IMG/VR virus record: IMGVR_UViG_3300042451_001197 | Span: 42,820 to 106,819 of that record | DNA length: 64,000 nt | Reading direction: 5' to 3' (one strand) | From: a virus | In this document: in pieces, positions 38,353 through 47,770 of the stretch | How positions within the stretch are numbered: the stretch's first letter is position 1 | Layout of the letters: the number at the start of each line of letters is the position of its first letter | Notes under the pieces: model-generated | Database searches by the model: none | The model's input: only the letters and a program-made list of their open reading frames with translations | What the model was told of the DNA's origin: nothing | Position numbers and translations under genes: made by a program

Positions 38353-38766
38353 ATGGAATTAAATGTAAAAAAAATTGATGGTAAAAATGTATCCCCAGTT
38401 TTACCTGAAAATGTTAAAAACTATCTTATCGATATTGATGGGACTATATGTGAGGATATCCCCAACGAGGAACCTCATAGGATGGTCGATGCTGAGTTAT
38501 TTCCTGACGCATTAATTATTTTAAATAAATGGTACGATGAGGGTCATATTATCACTTTCTTTACGTCAAGAACGGAATTACATCGAGAAGTTACTGAAAC
38601 TTGGTTAAAAAAACACGGGTTTAAATATCACGGATTATTGATGGGTAAACCTAGAGGAGGTAATTACCATTGGATAGATAATCATATTGTTAGAGCAACT
38701 AGATATGAAGGTAAATTTACTGATTTAGTTGAGAGAACATCAAAAATACAGGTATTTGAAAAATGA
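38353..38766 (+). CDS. HAD-family phosphatase
   Basis: 137 residues. HAD motifs: YLIDIDGTICED (nucleophile Asp), FFTSRTELHR (motif II), a lysine in MGKPRGG and WIDNHIVRATRYEG in the motif IV region. It resembles small phosphatases of sugar or nucleotide metabolism. Overlaps the next gene by four bases. Confidence 0.88.
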   Translation: MELNVKKIDGKNVSPVLPENVKNYLIDIDGTICEDIPNEEPHRMVDAELFPDALIILNKWYDEGHIITFFTSRTELHREVTETWLKKHGFKYHGLLMGKPRGGNYHWIDNHIVRATRYEGKFTDLVERTSKIQVFEK

Positions 38767-38981
38767 AAAAAGAATTAGAGTTTAACAAGGTTATTAAGGA
38801 GTTAGGTGAAAATTTAACTAAAATCGAATATAATAATGGTGATGTTTCTGATATTGGAAATGAGGTAGGTTATATTTTAGGTAATTTACTTAAAAATATG
38901 TCAGAAAAAGAAATAAATGAGTTCATTTTCGGTTTTAGACACGGAGTAAGTTTAACTAATGGAACTCATTCTTTTAGTTGA
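38763..38981 (+). CDS. Small hypothetical protein
   Basis: 72 residues with a helical NEVGYILGNLLKNMSEKEINEFIFGFRHG region. It is coupled to the HAD gene (ATGA overlap) and convergent with the uvrC-like gene with an 8-bp overlap. Confidence 0.7.
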   Translation: MKKELEFNKVIKELGENLTKIEYNNGDVSDIGNEVGYILGNLLKNMSEKEINEFIFGFRHGVSLTNGTHSFS

Positions 38982-40245
38982 GTAATTTCTTACTTTGTTT
39001 TTGTCTGTGAAAATTAATCACAAATCTGTGAACTTCTTCTTGAACTTTACCCAATATAGTAAATGTAGTATTACTTAATATTGAATGAGTTTTACCATCA
39101 ATAGTATGGACTATAGATGATTTATGATTACTATCTTTAGATACGGATATCAAGTCAACTTTGTTTAGAATACCTAATCGTTCAAATACTTTTATTGCAA
39201 CATTCAATTGTCCTTTACCTCCATCAATCAAAACAAGATTAGGTAGTTGTTGTTTTTCTTTTATTAGTTTACCAAATCTTCTGTTAAGAATCTCATCAAA
39301 AGACGCATAGTCATCAATACCCTGAAAAGATTTTATATTATATTTTCTATAATCATTCTTGTTCGGTATTTCATTTATAAACCTAACTGATGCGGCAACA
39401 TTAGAATCTCCCTGATTATGTGAATTATCAAAACCTTCAATGATTAATGGTACGTTGTTAAGGTTAAGTAACTTTTTAAGTTCAAAAGCATTTTTATTTG
39501 ATTTTCTGATTCTAATTGTTTCAACTTTACTTTCAAGTTCTTTAATCATTTCTACCTTTGAGTGTAGGTTTCCCGCAATTTCAAACTCCAATTTGTCTGA
39601 ATGATACTTAACAAGTTTTTTTAATTTGTTCTCAACATATTTCAAATCCAATTCAAATATTTTTTTAACCAATTGGATTTTTGATTGATATATTATCTCG
39701 GTAATTTTGTTTACGCAAGGACCTGAACATCTCATCATTTGATACTCTAAACAAATTTTGAATTTACCTTTATCAATGTTTTCTTGGGTAAGGTCATACG
39801 AACAACTTCTCAGGTCTATAATGTCGTGTATTAGGTTATAAACCTCTCTACAAAGAAGTCCACTTGTGAAATCTAAACTATCTCTATTATCTGTATTGTT
39901 TCTAACAATTTCAAGTTTTGGAAATCTTTCATCTGTTATACAGATTGACCACTTTCTTGTTTTATCATCTTTACCTTTTATGTTAAACTTTGGTTTGTAA
40001 ACTTTAATAAGTTCTTCTTCCATTAGAATCGCTTCCTGTTCTGAAGAAGTTATAACAAAATCAACATCTTTAATTTGTTCAACAAGGTATTTTGTTTTTT
40101 GATTATCGTGATTTTTTTGGAAATAGGATGTAACTCTTTTTGGTAAGAATTTTGACATACCAACATAGATTATTTGGTCTTTGTCATCTTTGAATAAATA
40201 ACACCCAGGAAATTGTGGTATATTTTTTAGTTTCTCTGTTATCAC
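38974..40245 (-). CDS. uvrC: UvrC-like excinuclease subunit, short form
   Basis: 423 residues from the GTG at 40245. The ATG at 40260 is rejected because it lies in the promoter (ATGTATCTTTG). Domains: GIY-YIG nuclease at the N-terminus (GCYLF...IIYVGMS), a cysteine cluster region (CLEYQMMRCSGPCVNKI), and the RNase H-like nuclease domain (GFDNSHNQG, LVLIDGGKGQLN, VHRFVINFHR). Bacterial UvrC is around 600 residues; the C-terminal helix-hairpin-helix domain appears to be missing. It would act in nucleotide excision repair with host UvrA and UvrB or as a stand-alone nuclease. Confidence 0.93.
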   Translation of the reverse strand: MITEKLKNIPQFPGCYLFKDDKDQIIYVGMSKFLPKRVTSYFQKNHDNQKTKYLVEQIKDVDFVITSSEQEAILMEEELIKVYKPKFNIKGKDDKTRKWSICITDERFPKLEIVRNNTDNRDSLDFTSGLLCREVYNLIHDIIDLRSCSYDLTQENIDKGKFKICLEYQMMRCSGPCVNKITEIIYQSKIQLVKKIFELDLKYVENKLKKLVKYHSDKLEFEIAGNLHSKVEMIKELESKVETIRIRKSNKNAFELKKLLNLNNVPLIIEGFDNSHNQGDSNVAASVRFINEIPNKNDYRKYNIKSFQGIDDYASFDEILNRRFGKLIKEKQQLPNLVLIDGGKGQLNVAIKVFERLGILNKVDLISVSKDSNHKSSIVHTIDGKTHSILSNTTFTILGKVQEEVHRFVINFHRQKQSKKLLN

Positions 40246-40267
40246 ATTACAAAGATACAAAAAAAAA

Positions 40268-40786
40268 TTAAATAACCTTATTTAAAAGATTAAAAGCTTC
40301 AGAATCTTTAATTACGTCAAAATTTTCGGCGTAATGTCTTTGTTGTTGTGTTGGTTTGATACCATTAAAACTATCAATGTATATCATTTTAGGCATTTTG
40401 ACCATTTCATAGTCGGCTCTGTTAAGATAGATATCACCCGTTAAATCTAAAGCAAGAGCCATTAACCAAGTCTCTAACTGGAGTTTATCTCCTTTTGAGA
40501 TTCTATCTAAATTTAATTTAATATCAACAATTAACGTTAGATTACCATCATCCACAATGGCATGTATTATTTTAAAAGGAATATGGAAAGTACCTCTTCT
40601 ACCGGTAGCAATTGTCCATTCACCTGTAATACCCTCATTAAAAATTTTCTTTAATTCGGGATGTTTGTTTAAATTACTATCAATAAACTTTTCAAGTTCT
40701 TCTATACCTCCAAACAACTTCGCGGTGTCAATTACTCCGTTTTCTTCGAAATTATCTAATAGTCTATTCGCTAATTTGATGCTCAT
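40268..40786 (-). CDS. Hypothetical protein
   Basis: 172 residues. It has a helical N-terminus and a segment TGEWTIATGRRGTFHIPFKIIHAIVDDG that looks like a beta-sheet core. I recognise no family. It overlaps the small gene upstream by 23 bases. Confidence 0.75.
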   Translation of the reverse strand: MSIKLANRLLDNFEENGVIDTAKLFGGIEELEKFIDSNLNKHPELKKIFNEGITGEWTIATGRRGTFHIPFKIIHAIVDDGNLTLIVDIKLNLDRISKGDKLQLETWLMALALDLTGDIYLNRADYEMVKMPKMIYIDSFNGIKPTQQQRHYAENFDVIKDSEAFNLLNKVI

Positions 40787-40889
40787 AAGTGTAAATATTT
40801 TCTTCAGGTAATTTATCTTTTTCGGTTACAAAAAACCAAATGTGTTCAAATTCATCATTATTAATTGTGATGGTGTTGTCTTCTTTCAT
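40764..40889 (-). CDS. Very small hypothetical protein
   Basis: 41 residues (MKEDNTITINNDEFEHIWFF ... YEHQISE), ending in TAG inside the next gene. The overlaps on both sides with genes on the same strand support it. Function unknown. Confidence 0.55.
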   Translation of the reverse strand: MKEDNTITINNDEFEHIWFFVTEKDKLPEENIYTYEHQISE

Positions 40890-41275
40890 CTTAAAATTTT
40901 ATTATAAAATAAACTAAATGTTATGTTCCAAATAGTACCATATAATCCAACATATATGATATAATAATATGGTTTCAAAATTAACTCACTATTAAATGTA
41001 ACAACAGAAATGGTTAAAAATATAATCATTAATGTTTTAAACAAATGCCAACAATCTGTTAATTGTACCGGATAGTTAATATTTTTCCATATTTTTCTAA
41101 ACCCTAATGAAGGATCACCATTAACATATTTGTTCTTCCAAGATATTTCGGCGTTCCACCACATTGGATTTAGTTTTTTAAATATTGACGTACTAAAATG
41201 GTGTGCGGAAGTATCCATAATAGAATTACAAACGGACGCTAAAATAAAAAAACTAAGGCTTACGATTAAGTCCAT
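40886..41275 (-). CDS. Membrane protein
   Basis: 129 residues with several hydrophobic segments: LIVSLSFFILASVCNSIMD, HLFKTLMIIFLTISVVTF and YYYIIYVGLYGTIWNITFSLFY. The central WWNAEISWKNKYVNGDPSLGFRK is hydrophilic. Probably three membrane spans; family not recognised. Confidence 0.75.
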   Translation of the reverse strand: MDLIVSLSFFILASVCNSIMDTSAHHFSTSIFKKLNPMWWNAEISWKNKYVNGDPSLGFRKIWKNINYPVQLTDCWHLFKTLMIIFLTISVVTFNSELILKPYYYIIYVGLYGTIWNITFSLFYNKILR

Positions 41276-41486
41276 CTTTCCATTCTTTATAAGGTTGATA
41301 ATTTCCTAAAATAAATGTTAAAATTGTTAATATTGTTAAAACAAAAAACACAAATTCTGAACTTTCATCAACCACATATTCGTAATTTGAAAAAAGAAAA
41401 ATTAAAAGTGGTAATGTGAATAAATTAACAAATAACACAAACAATAACCTAGTTTTATTTTTTAAAAGATACTTTATATATTCCAT
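41253..41486 (-). CDS. Small membrane protein
   Basis: 77 residues from MEYIKYLLKNKTRLLFVLF, with two membrane segments. Overlaps the gene on each side. The longer in-frame start at 41531 is less likely because it covers the upstream small gene. Confidence 0.7.
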   Translation of the reverse strand: MEYIKYLLKNKTRLLFVLFVNLFTLPLLIFLFSNYEYVVDESSEFVFFVLTILTILTFILGNYQPYKEWKDGLNRKP

Positions 41487-41635
41487 AATTCTTGTGATAG
41501 ATATAAATTTATTAATAATAGTTTCGCCCATTTAAAATCATCAACTCTGTTTAATTTTAAATCATATTGTTTTGCGATTAATTTTAATTGGGGAATTACT
41601 TCGCTCATTCTTAATTCTCCTAAATTAGTTGTCAT
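41474..41635 (-). CDS. Very small helical protein
   Basis: 53 residues: MTTNLGELRMSEVIPQLKLI to LSQELWNI. Its stop overlaps the start of the following membrane-protein gene by 13 bases. The tight packing supports a real gene. Confidence 0.6.
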   Translation of the reverse strand: MTTNLGELRMSEVIPQLKLIAKQYDLKLNRVDDFKWAKLLLINLYLSQELWNI

Positions 41636-41637
41636 AT

Positions 41638-42138
41638 TTAATTGTAAATAAATTTTTCGTTAGTTTCTAATCCTTTAACTTCGTGGGTATAAAAATTTCC
41701 AGTTCCTTTTGGGGTTTTAACCATAAATTGTTCGTAAAACACTCCATCCATAGTTGTTGATTTAATTTTCTGTATTACTTCACCTTCAATTAAATTACCT
41801 TTATCGTCCCATCTATTCGGTACCAAAACTTTACCAATTAATACGAAAACATTCTCATACAAATGTTCATTTTCTTTAACGTAAAGATACGCCGTTTCTA
41901 AATCCATTCCAACCCACTTTGGGTTACGATATTCTTTGTTTGTATCAATCCAATTATCCTCTCCTGAAAATGTTGTCCAACCTTTTGATTTTAAATAATT
42001 CTCTTTTTTAATTTTCTCCTCCAACTTCATAATATTAAATTTAATTCTTTTTCCAAACCAATTCTTCCAATCCTTAGCACTTATTTTAGTGTTAGGATTT
42101 TGTTTTAAGTAATCTTTATAGTGTTTTTTTAACTTCAT
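41638..42138 (-). CDS. Hypothetical protein
   Basis: 166 residues. A lysine-rich N-terminus (MKLKKHYKDYLKQNPNTK) is followed by an acidic alpha/beta body. No recognised domain. A promoter-like TACCTTTG lies upstream (near 42150). Confidence 0.7.
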   Translation of the reverse strand: MKLKKHYKDYLKQNPNTKISAKDWKNWFGKRIKFNIMKLEEKIKKENYLKSKGWTTFSGEDNWIDTNKEYRNPKWVGMDLETAYLYVKENEHLYENVFVLIGKVLVPNRWDDKGNLIEGEVIQKIKSTTMDGVFYEQFMVKTPKGTGNFYTHEVKGLETNEKFIYN

Positions 42139-42181
42139 TTCGAATTACAAAGGTAGGAAAAAAATTTAATTTTACCAAATT

Positions 42182-43201
42182 TTATAGATAGTCTCCGAAA
42201 TATTCGTTTACCATTTTATCGACTTCCCTTGAGTCTGGATAGTCAGGAACTCTAAAAGTTAAAAGTCCGTCACCTTCTTTAAGGTAAGTTTTAAATAAAC
42301 TTTCAAAATTTCCGTGATAACCTAAATTCTCACTATAACCAATATTGTTATATAAATAATCTATAATCACATTTTCAAGTGTTTTAGGTCTTACTTCAAT
42401 TTTAAACCTATATTTATCTCCGTATTTATATTCATCTTGATTTTCCCAAACAAAATAACCTTTTAGTTCATTAATAACGTTTTTATATATTTCATCGGAA
42501 TATGCCGTTTCATAAGCATTACGATGAAGACTATATAATTCAATTCCCATATCTTCCAAATTATTTTTAAATAACCAAATCATCGTGTCTTCATCTTTTA
42601 ATACATTATCAATATTTGAATTGTCTATTATAATATATTCTTCGTGTCCTTGTCTTTGAGCTTCCTCTTCCATCCAATCAGAACTTCTACCATCCAATTC
42701 TACTTGTGTTCCATTCAATTCTTTTAAAATCAATCCTTTTAAATAATTTAAATTTTCAGGATTTAATTCGTCAACAACATCTCTATATACATTATCGGTT
42801 GTGTCCCAAAAATCATAATCACCATAATCACCATCAATTCGTTTTTTAACTATTGCCTCATAGTCATAATCTCTACTTCTACCAGAATCAAAAAATTCAG
42901 ATAAATCGGACATACTTCTAAAATCACACATTATCTTACCATTCTCAATTGAGATATCGGATAAATATTTTTCAATAATCTTATTTAATATTTCCTGTTT
43001 TTTTGGTGTTTGTAATAAATTATATAAAATCTCGTTTTGAACATCCTCTAAGTCATATGAAAATGGGTCAATCATTTCCGTTAACCCGGCTTTATCAATA
43101 ATATTAAGAAAATTTTCAATTGTTTCAAAATGAGGTTGTAAAGTTTCATCCCACTCACCATCATTAAACATTTGAACTACTTTTTTAAATTTTTCACTCA
43201 T
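42182..43201 (-). CDS. Large acidic hypothetical protein
   Basis: 339 residues from MSEKFKKVVQMFNDGEW; the frame before this start is hydrophobic and is rejected. Very acidic throughout (YDLEDVQNEI; DGDYGDYDFWDTTDN). An ATATTTATTTGTT leader sits before the ATG. No recognised domain; an acidic decoy or scaffold role is only a guess. Confidence 0.75.
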   Translation of the reverse strand: MSEKFKKVVQMFNDGEWDETLQPHFETIENFLNIIDKAGLTEMIDPFSYDLEDVQNEILYNLLQTPKKQEILNKIIEKYLSDISIENGKIMCDFRSMSDLSEFFDSGRSRDYDYEAIVKKRIDGDYGDYDFWDTTDNVYRDVVDELNPENLNYLKGLILKELNGTQVELDGRSSDWMEEEAQRQGHEEYIIIDNSNIDNVLKDEDTMIWLFKNNLEDMGIELYSLHRNAYETAYSDEIYKNVINELKGYFVWENQDEYKYGDKYRFKIEVRPKTLENVIIDYLYNNIGYSENLGYHGNFESLFKTYLKEGDGLLTFRVPDYPDSREVDKMVNEYFGDYL

Positions 43202-43226
43202 AACAAATAAATATCTTACAAGGGTA

Positions 43227-43412
43227 TTATTTAGCAAAAATTTGTGTTATTAGGTTATTTGGAGGTAATGGACTATAATAACTAATAAGAAAACTATGTT
43301 CGGTTTCTGAAACTATTATTCCATAAGTTCTAATTTCTCTCGGACCTATTAAGGTGTCATTATCTAAGTTAATTTTAACTACCACGTAGTTATTACCAAT
43401 ATATTCTATCAT
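43227..43412 (-). CDS. Small hypothetical protein
   Basis: 61 residues, predicted beta-rich (NNYVVVKINLDNDTLIGPREI). Family unknown. It is five bases from the next gene. Confidence 0.65.
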   Translation of the reverse strand: MIEYIGNNYVVVKINLDNDTLIGPREIRTYGIIVSETEHSFLISYYSPLPPNNLITQIFAK

Positions 43413-43417
43413 AATTT

Positions 43418-43645
43418 TTAATTAACAATTCTCATTATTGTATTAGCGATTGGTAGTCTCAATACGGGGACTCTGACCGTACTTTCACCATTAGAATGGG
43501 GAACATCTTGTAATACCAAGTAATAACCTTCGGGACTTGATTGTACTGTCGGTACGTTTTCATAAAAAACCAATTTTACCGTTGTTGTTAAATCCGGATA
43601 AATTGCCAGATTTTTTAGTTTTGTGTTAAATGTTACAACTATCAT
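43418..43645 (-). CDS. Small hypothetical protein
   Basis: 75 residues, beta-rich. A TATCTTTG promoter (complement of 43665-43672) with an upstream TTTG (19-bp spacer) lies before it. No recognised domain. Confidence 0.7.
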   Translation of the reverse strand: MIVVTFNTKLKNLAIYPDLTTTVKLVFYENVPTVQSSPEGYYLVLQDVPHSNGESTVRVPVLRLPIANTIMRIVN

Positions 43646-43709
43646 ACTTACTTTATTTATAATACAAAGATACTAAATTTATTTTGATTTACAAAATATT
43701 TATAATGAT

Positions 43710-44402
43710 ATGAGTTTTAGAAGTGGTGTACTGAATAACAAAATGCTTAAAATATATATTGACAAATATATAGATGGTGAGTTGGATTTTTATGGTATAA
43801 AACTAATCCCAACTATTACCGATAATCAAGGTATGGTGTGGAATGTTGAAAATCCTAAAAATTTATCTTTCACTAATTATGCTGCAACAATGTTCATATA
43901 TGATTCTTTATTAGAATACCACGCTTTATTAGGTGACGCAAACCTTAATTACACCGAATCAATTAGAAAAATTTCAAGTTATTGTTATTTTAATTTTGGA
44001 GATGAAATTACAGGTGAGTTTTTTGAAAAATTGTATAGAGAGGCTTCTAAAATAAAAAATATTGAGTTTCCCGCCATTAATAAATCACCAGGGTTTTATT
44101 CTGATTGTAAGGTTAAAGTAATTGATTTATTTTCGGATGATAATGAATTAGAATTATCATTAGATGTTTTTTTAAAAAATGCTACCGATAATTTAACAGG
44201 TGAAATTATAGATGATGAAGAAAAAATCTCTGACATAATCAGTAAACTGATAGATGATGGTTATATTTTTGATTTAGAAAATGATTTTTCTGAAAATATT
44301 TTAAGTTTAATTAGAAGTGACAAACGTGTATTTGATATGGATACATCATACACTAGAATTAGTCCGATATACTTTTTTAAAGGTAGTAGATTGACTTATT
44401 AA
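43710..44402 (+). CDS. Hypothetical protein
   Basis: 230 residues. Starts MSFRSGVLNNKMLKIYIDKYID with an ATATTTATAATGATATG leader. The C-terminal half is acidic and helical (EIIDDEEKISDIISKLIDDG). Convergent with the gene at 44406. No recognised domain. Confidence 0.75.
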   Translation: MSFRSGVLNNKMLKIYIDKYIDGELDFYGIKLIPTITDNQGMVWNVENPKNLSFTNYAATMFIYDSLLEYHALLGDANLNYTESIRKISSYCYFNFGDEITGEFFEKLYREASKIKNIEFPAINKSPGFYSDCKVKVIDLFSDDNELELSLDVFLKNATDNLTGEIIDDEEKISDIISKLIDDGYIFDLENDFSENILSLIRSDKRVFDMDTSYTRISPIYFFKGSRLTY

Positions 44403-44405
44403 AGT

Positions 44406-44777
44406 TTAAAAACTAGCCCTTATATTAACACAAACATCAGGTATATGTTTGAAAAGTTCATTTTCAATATACTCGTAAAGTTCATCCCAACCGGTTTCGG
44501 TTAAGTCATCTTTATAATAGAAATCTTCCCATTCATCATTAAAATTCATAGATAATTTATTTATTTTTAAATGAATAGTCCCTTCATATATACAAGGGAT
44601 TAGGTCAATTCTTGATTCTAAACTAGTTTCTTTTAACGATACTTTAACAGGTGAGAAATTTATTTTAACATAAATACTATCATCATCGTAAGTATTATAA
44701 ACCCAACCCTCATACGGTTCTTTGGATATTAACTCAATGAATTTAAATACAACTTTTTCAACATTCTCAACATTCAT
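44406..44777 (-). CDS. Hypothetical protein
   Basis: 123 residues, with a MNVENVEKVVFKFIELISKE start that looks like a diverged tag helix and an acidic C-terminus (DLTETGWDELYEYIENELF). Family unknown. Confidence 0.7.
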   Translation of the reverse strand: MNVENVEKVVFKFIELISKEPYEGWVYNTYDDDSIYVKINFSPVKVSLKETSLESRIDLIPCIYEGTIHLKINKLSMNFNDEWEDFYYKDDLTETGWDELYEYIENELFKHIPDVCVNIRASF

Positions 44778-44835
44778 ACAATGATAAATATAATTGATAA
44801 TGTCTTTTTTTATAATTAAATTTGTAAAAAAAATT

Positions 44836-45183
44836 ATGCACCCGATTATACACGCAAAATCATCAGCAAAAAAATTCGGTGGAAAATGGGAAGATTATAT
44901 CCATATCCACGAATGGTTTGACCAAACAAAGGCATGGATACCTAATACTGACCATAGAGTATTTTTACATCATTCTGAAGGTATATTCTTATGTGAAAAG
45001 TTTTTCGGCCCTAGTTTTGAAAATAGTGATGGTAAAATAGTATACACTAGATATATTGGAGAACAACACGTAAGAGAAGATCTCTATAACCATATTCCAA
45101 CATCAAAAGAATTTTTTGATACGTTACGGGCAAATCAAAGACCTATGTGGATTATAAGAACAATGGATATTGGAATTGATTAA
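44836..45183 (+). CDS. DUF6915-like protein
   Basis: 115 residues from MHPIIHAKSSAKKFGGKWEDY. The body HEWFDQTKAWIPNTDHRVFLHHSEGIFLCEKFFG and GEQHVREDLYNHIPT matches a conserved small family found in phages and bacteria (DUF6915 as I recall it). Several conserved histidines suggest a metal site. Function unknown. The hydrophobic upstream extension is rejected. Confidence 0.85.
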   Translation: MHPIIHAKSSAKKFGGKWEDYIHIHEWFDQTKAWIPNTDHRVFLHHSEGIFLCEKFFGPSFENSDGKIVYTRYIGEQHVREDLYNHIPTSKEFFDTLRANQRPMWIIRTMDIGID

Positions 45184-45212
45184 TTTTTTTATGTTTGTAA
45201 TATTTATTAGTT

Positions 45213-45875
45213 ATGGAACTAAGTAAAGAAGATTTAAAAACGTTAAAATTATTCGCATATATGTGTAAATCATATGGTATTGATGAGGCTGTGGTTGAAG
45301 TTCAATTTTACGGTGGAGGTGATTCAGATATTGATGTTTACGCTTATGAAGTAGACGGACCTAGTAAGGTTGAATTGTATGACGCAATTTCTAATTTAAT
45401 TCAAAGAATTATTGATGAAAATGATTTATCAGATTATGCTTATGACGATTCAACAGAAAGAGGATATTTAAGTTTTAATTTTGATTGTAACGAAAAAAAC
45501 TTAAAAGTTGTTGGATATAGTTATGTTATGTCGTCTAAACCTATGGGTGATAGATTTGAAGAAGAACAATTATCTGAAAATTATCCTTCAGTTATTGAAT
45601 TTTTAAACGGACTTAAAGATTCAGGTGAGATTAAAAAAGAAGTTTATTTTAATGGTGGTGGAGATAGTGGTGAAGTCGAATCTTATGGAATACCTAAAGA
45701 TGTTGAGGATTTCCTTTACTATTGGTTAAGTGTATTTTACGGGGGTTGGGAAATTAATGAGGGTTCTTATGGTGAATTTGTTTTTGATACCAATGATATG
45801 TCCGTAACATTAAATTTTAATGAGAATGTAGAAATGGCCGAAAGTAATGGTCAAGTATTTTACGTTGAATTTTAA
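45213..45875 (+). CDS. Protein with duplicated GGGDS domain
   Basis: 220 residues. Two copies of a VEVQFYGGGDSDID-like segment occur (about residue 30 and residue 146: KKEVYFNGGGDSGEV), each followed by an acidic, strand-rich region, so the protein is an internal duplication. The motif resembles a small DUF family with YxGGGDSGxI. Function unknown. Confidence 0.8.
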   Translation: MELSKEDLKTLKLFAYMCKSYGIDEAVVEVQFYGGGDSDIDVYAYEVDGPSKVELYDAISNLIQRIIDENDLSDYAYDDSTERGYLSFNFDCNEKNLKVVGYSYVMSSKPMGDRFEEEQLSENYPSVIEFLNGLKDSGEIKKEVYFNGGGDSGEVESYGIPKDVEDFLYYWLSVFYGGWEINEGSYGEFVFDTNDMSVTLNFNENVEMAESNGQVFYVEF

Positions 45876-46312
45876 TTCAAAAATCTTAATTTATATAATG
45901 TCGAATTAATTAACTGACACACATTATCAATTTGATTTTGTATGTAGGAATCATCACAACATTTTCTTAAAGATTCTACTTTTGAACATAAATCCTGTAA
46001 GTATTTAATGGTCATCTCAGGTGTCTTATAGTTCATAATATCATATGACTTATAACCTTTTAACAATTCATATTTACCCTGATATGATTCAACAAGACCA
46101 TCAACAAGGTCTCCAATCTCATCGTAATATTCGTTAAGTGCCTTATGCTCCGCAAATGATTTTGTTTGTAGGTGTAATATATGTATTTGAGTTCTTGAAT
46201 GTAATATCAAAGATATCATCTCTGTAAAATCAGAGGTTCCGCTTTTTTGTTCGACAACTAATCCTCTTTTTTTAACTTCTTCAAATAGTTTCTTTTTAAT
46301 ATTCTCGTTCAT
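45872..46312 (-). CDS. Helical hypothetical protein
   Basis: 146 residues, almost entirely alpha-helical, with heptad spacing in several places. An ATATTTATAG leader lies upstream. It overlaps the convergent gene by four bases. Confidence 0.7.
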   Translation of the reverse strand: MNENIKKKLFEEVKKRGLVVEQKSGTSDFTEMISLILHSRTQIHILHLQTKSFAEHKALNEYYDEIGDLVDGLVESYQGKYELLKGYKSYDIMNYKTPEMTIKYLQDLCSKVESLRKCCDDSYIQNQIDNVCQLINSTLYKLRFLN

Positions 46313-46336
46313 ATGACGTATTTTAATCTATAAATA

Positions 46337-46600
46337 TCACTCATACTGAAAACGGACAAAAATTTTACCTTCAATATAGAAACTTCTTATATAGTATTTA
46401 AAATAATCATATACCTCATCCTCCATCATTTTTTTAGATGTCTTATTGTTATAACCTTTAATTATTAAAGCGAAGTAATATTCGTTATTATAATCATCCA
46501 AAACGTTTTTATCAGTAAGATATACTGAAACACTCTTATTATCGGAAAGAGTTATTACCATCGGTATTTCTTTGTGTTTTTTAATTATTTCTTCTATCAT
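46337..46600 (-). CDS. Small hypothetical protein
   Basis: 87 residues: MIEEIIKKHKEIPMVITLSD, a beta-rich middle and the end IFVRFQYE. ATATTTATTATTATG leader; terminator-like hairpin upstream at 46618-46641. Confidence 0.7.
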   Translation of the reverse strand: MIEEIIKKHKEIPMVITLSDNKSVSVYLTDKNVLDDYNNEYYFALIIKGYNNKTSKKMMEDEVYDYFKYYIRSFYIEGKIFVRFQYE

Positions 46601-46604
46601 AATA

Positions 46605-46641
46605 ATAAATATAACAAAATAAGGAGGTTTTCACCTCCTTA
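46605..46641 (-). terminator. Rho-independent terminator
   Basis: AATAAGGAGGT and ACCTCCTTATT form an 11-bp stem with a 4-nt loop (46617-46642 region), followed on the minus strand by TTATTTTGTT. It ends the transcript coming from 46985. Confidence 0.75.
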
Positions 46642-46709
46642 TTGGACCCATCAGGGTTTAGTCCACCACCTTATTTAACGAACAAGGAAACGTTTACTTT
46701 AAAAGGTGA

Positions 46710-46985
46710 TTACTTTGTTACTAACGCCTCGATTTTACTTTTCATATGATCTGACAATTCATAGTTTTCGGTATTTGTAAGAACTACTGAATCCGCCAAA
46801 TATTTGTATGGAAGATGAACCAAAAAATCCAAACCATTAAAGAACGTTAAATCGTTTTTAAGTTCCAAACATCCGTGAATCATTTTTAAAAATAATTTGA
46901 ATTGTTTTTGGTCTACGAATGTTTCATTAAGAACTTTACCAAATTTTTCATTCTCAATCGTTACGTTGTATTTCATTGTTATCAT
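46710..46985 (-). CDS. Small hypothetical protein
   Basis: 91 residues (88 if started at the second ATG, MKYNVTIENEKFGKVLNE). TATCTTTG lies directly upstream. Mixed alpha/beta. No recognised domain. Confidence 0.75.
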   Translation of the reverse strand: MITMKYNVTIENEKFGKVLNETFVDQKQFKLFLKMIHGCLELKNDLTFFNGLDFLVHLPYKYLADSVVLTNTENYELSDHMKSKIEALVTK

Positions 46986-47008
46986 AATACAAAGATACGA
47001 AAATTATT

Positions 47009-47770
47009 TCAATTTGCCAAATTTATTTTTGAATGTTTTAAATAAAAGTCGGGGAAACTTTCATCAGTATACCACTCATATTTTATTCTTCTGTCATTTT
47101 CATCGTAGAATTCATAGTCATCATTGTCGTACGCTTTATTAATAACCAACATATCTTTAAGATGATACTTTTCTTCACCTATTTGACACCACATATCATC
47201 CCTATTGTATGAACTCCAAATATCACACTTAATTAGATTTTTTTCAGATTTAACAATTTTATCCAATAACAACATAAAAGCACCATCTTTAATTGATTCT
47301 AATCTTTTTCTCCACCCTCCCCTTCTTTGGTCATCTAACATTTCTTCAAATAGTGATTGAATTTTGTTATGAAGAATTAATTCATCAAAAGTACATATTA
47401 AACCATATCCCCAATAACTATTCTCAACTAAAAAGTTAAGTGTGACATCCTTTTCCTCAAATTCATCGGTTTCTGAACAATAACCACTTCTTTTAATAGT
47501 TATTGTTCCTATTGAAAACTCCACTTTTTTATGTCCATACTCAATTATAAGGTCTTCATAATTGTCTTTAACATTATGGTCGGGGATTTTTAATATTTCT
47601 TCATCCCTTTCTTTTACTTTCAACCATTTCTCAGAACCAGGTTTATATTCATTAAGTTTTGATGAATAGGTTTTTTTTTGATAAAATTCTGAAATCTTAT
47701 CCCTAACATAACCACAATTAATGAAGTCTTTTAATGAATATATATTTTTTAAATCAACTACCTTGTCCAT
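47009..47770 (-). CDS. Hypothetical protein
   Basis: 253 residues. Segments YKPGSEKWLKVKERDEEIL, GYGLICTFDELILHNKIQSLFEEMLDDQRRGGW and the end SFPDFYLKHSKINLAN; charged and aromatic-rich. Overlaps the next gene upstream by 17 bases. No family recognised. Confidence 0.75.
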   Translation of the reverse strand: MDKVVDLKNIYSLKDFINCGYVRDKISEFYQKKTYSSKLNEYKPGSEKWLKVKERDEEILKIPDHNVKDNYEDLIIEYGHKKVEFSIGTITIKRSGYCSETDEFEEKDVTLNFLVENSYWGYGLICTFDELILHNKIQSLFEEMLDDQRRGGWRKRLESIKDGAFMLLLDKIVKSEKNLIKCDIWSSYNRDDMWCQIGEEKYHLKDMLVINKAYDNDDYEFYDENDRRIKYEWYTDESFPDFYLKHSKINLAN

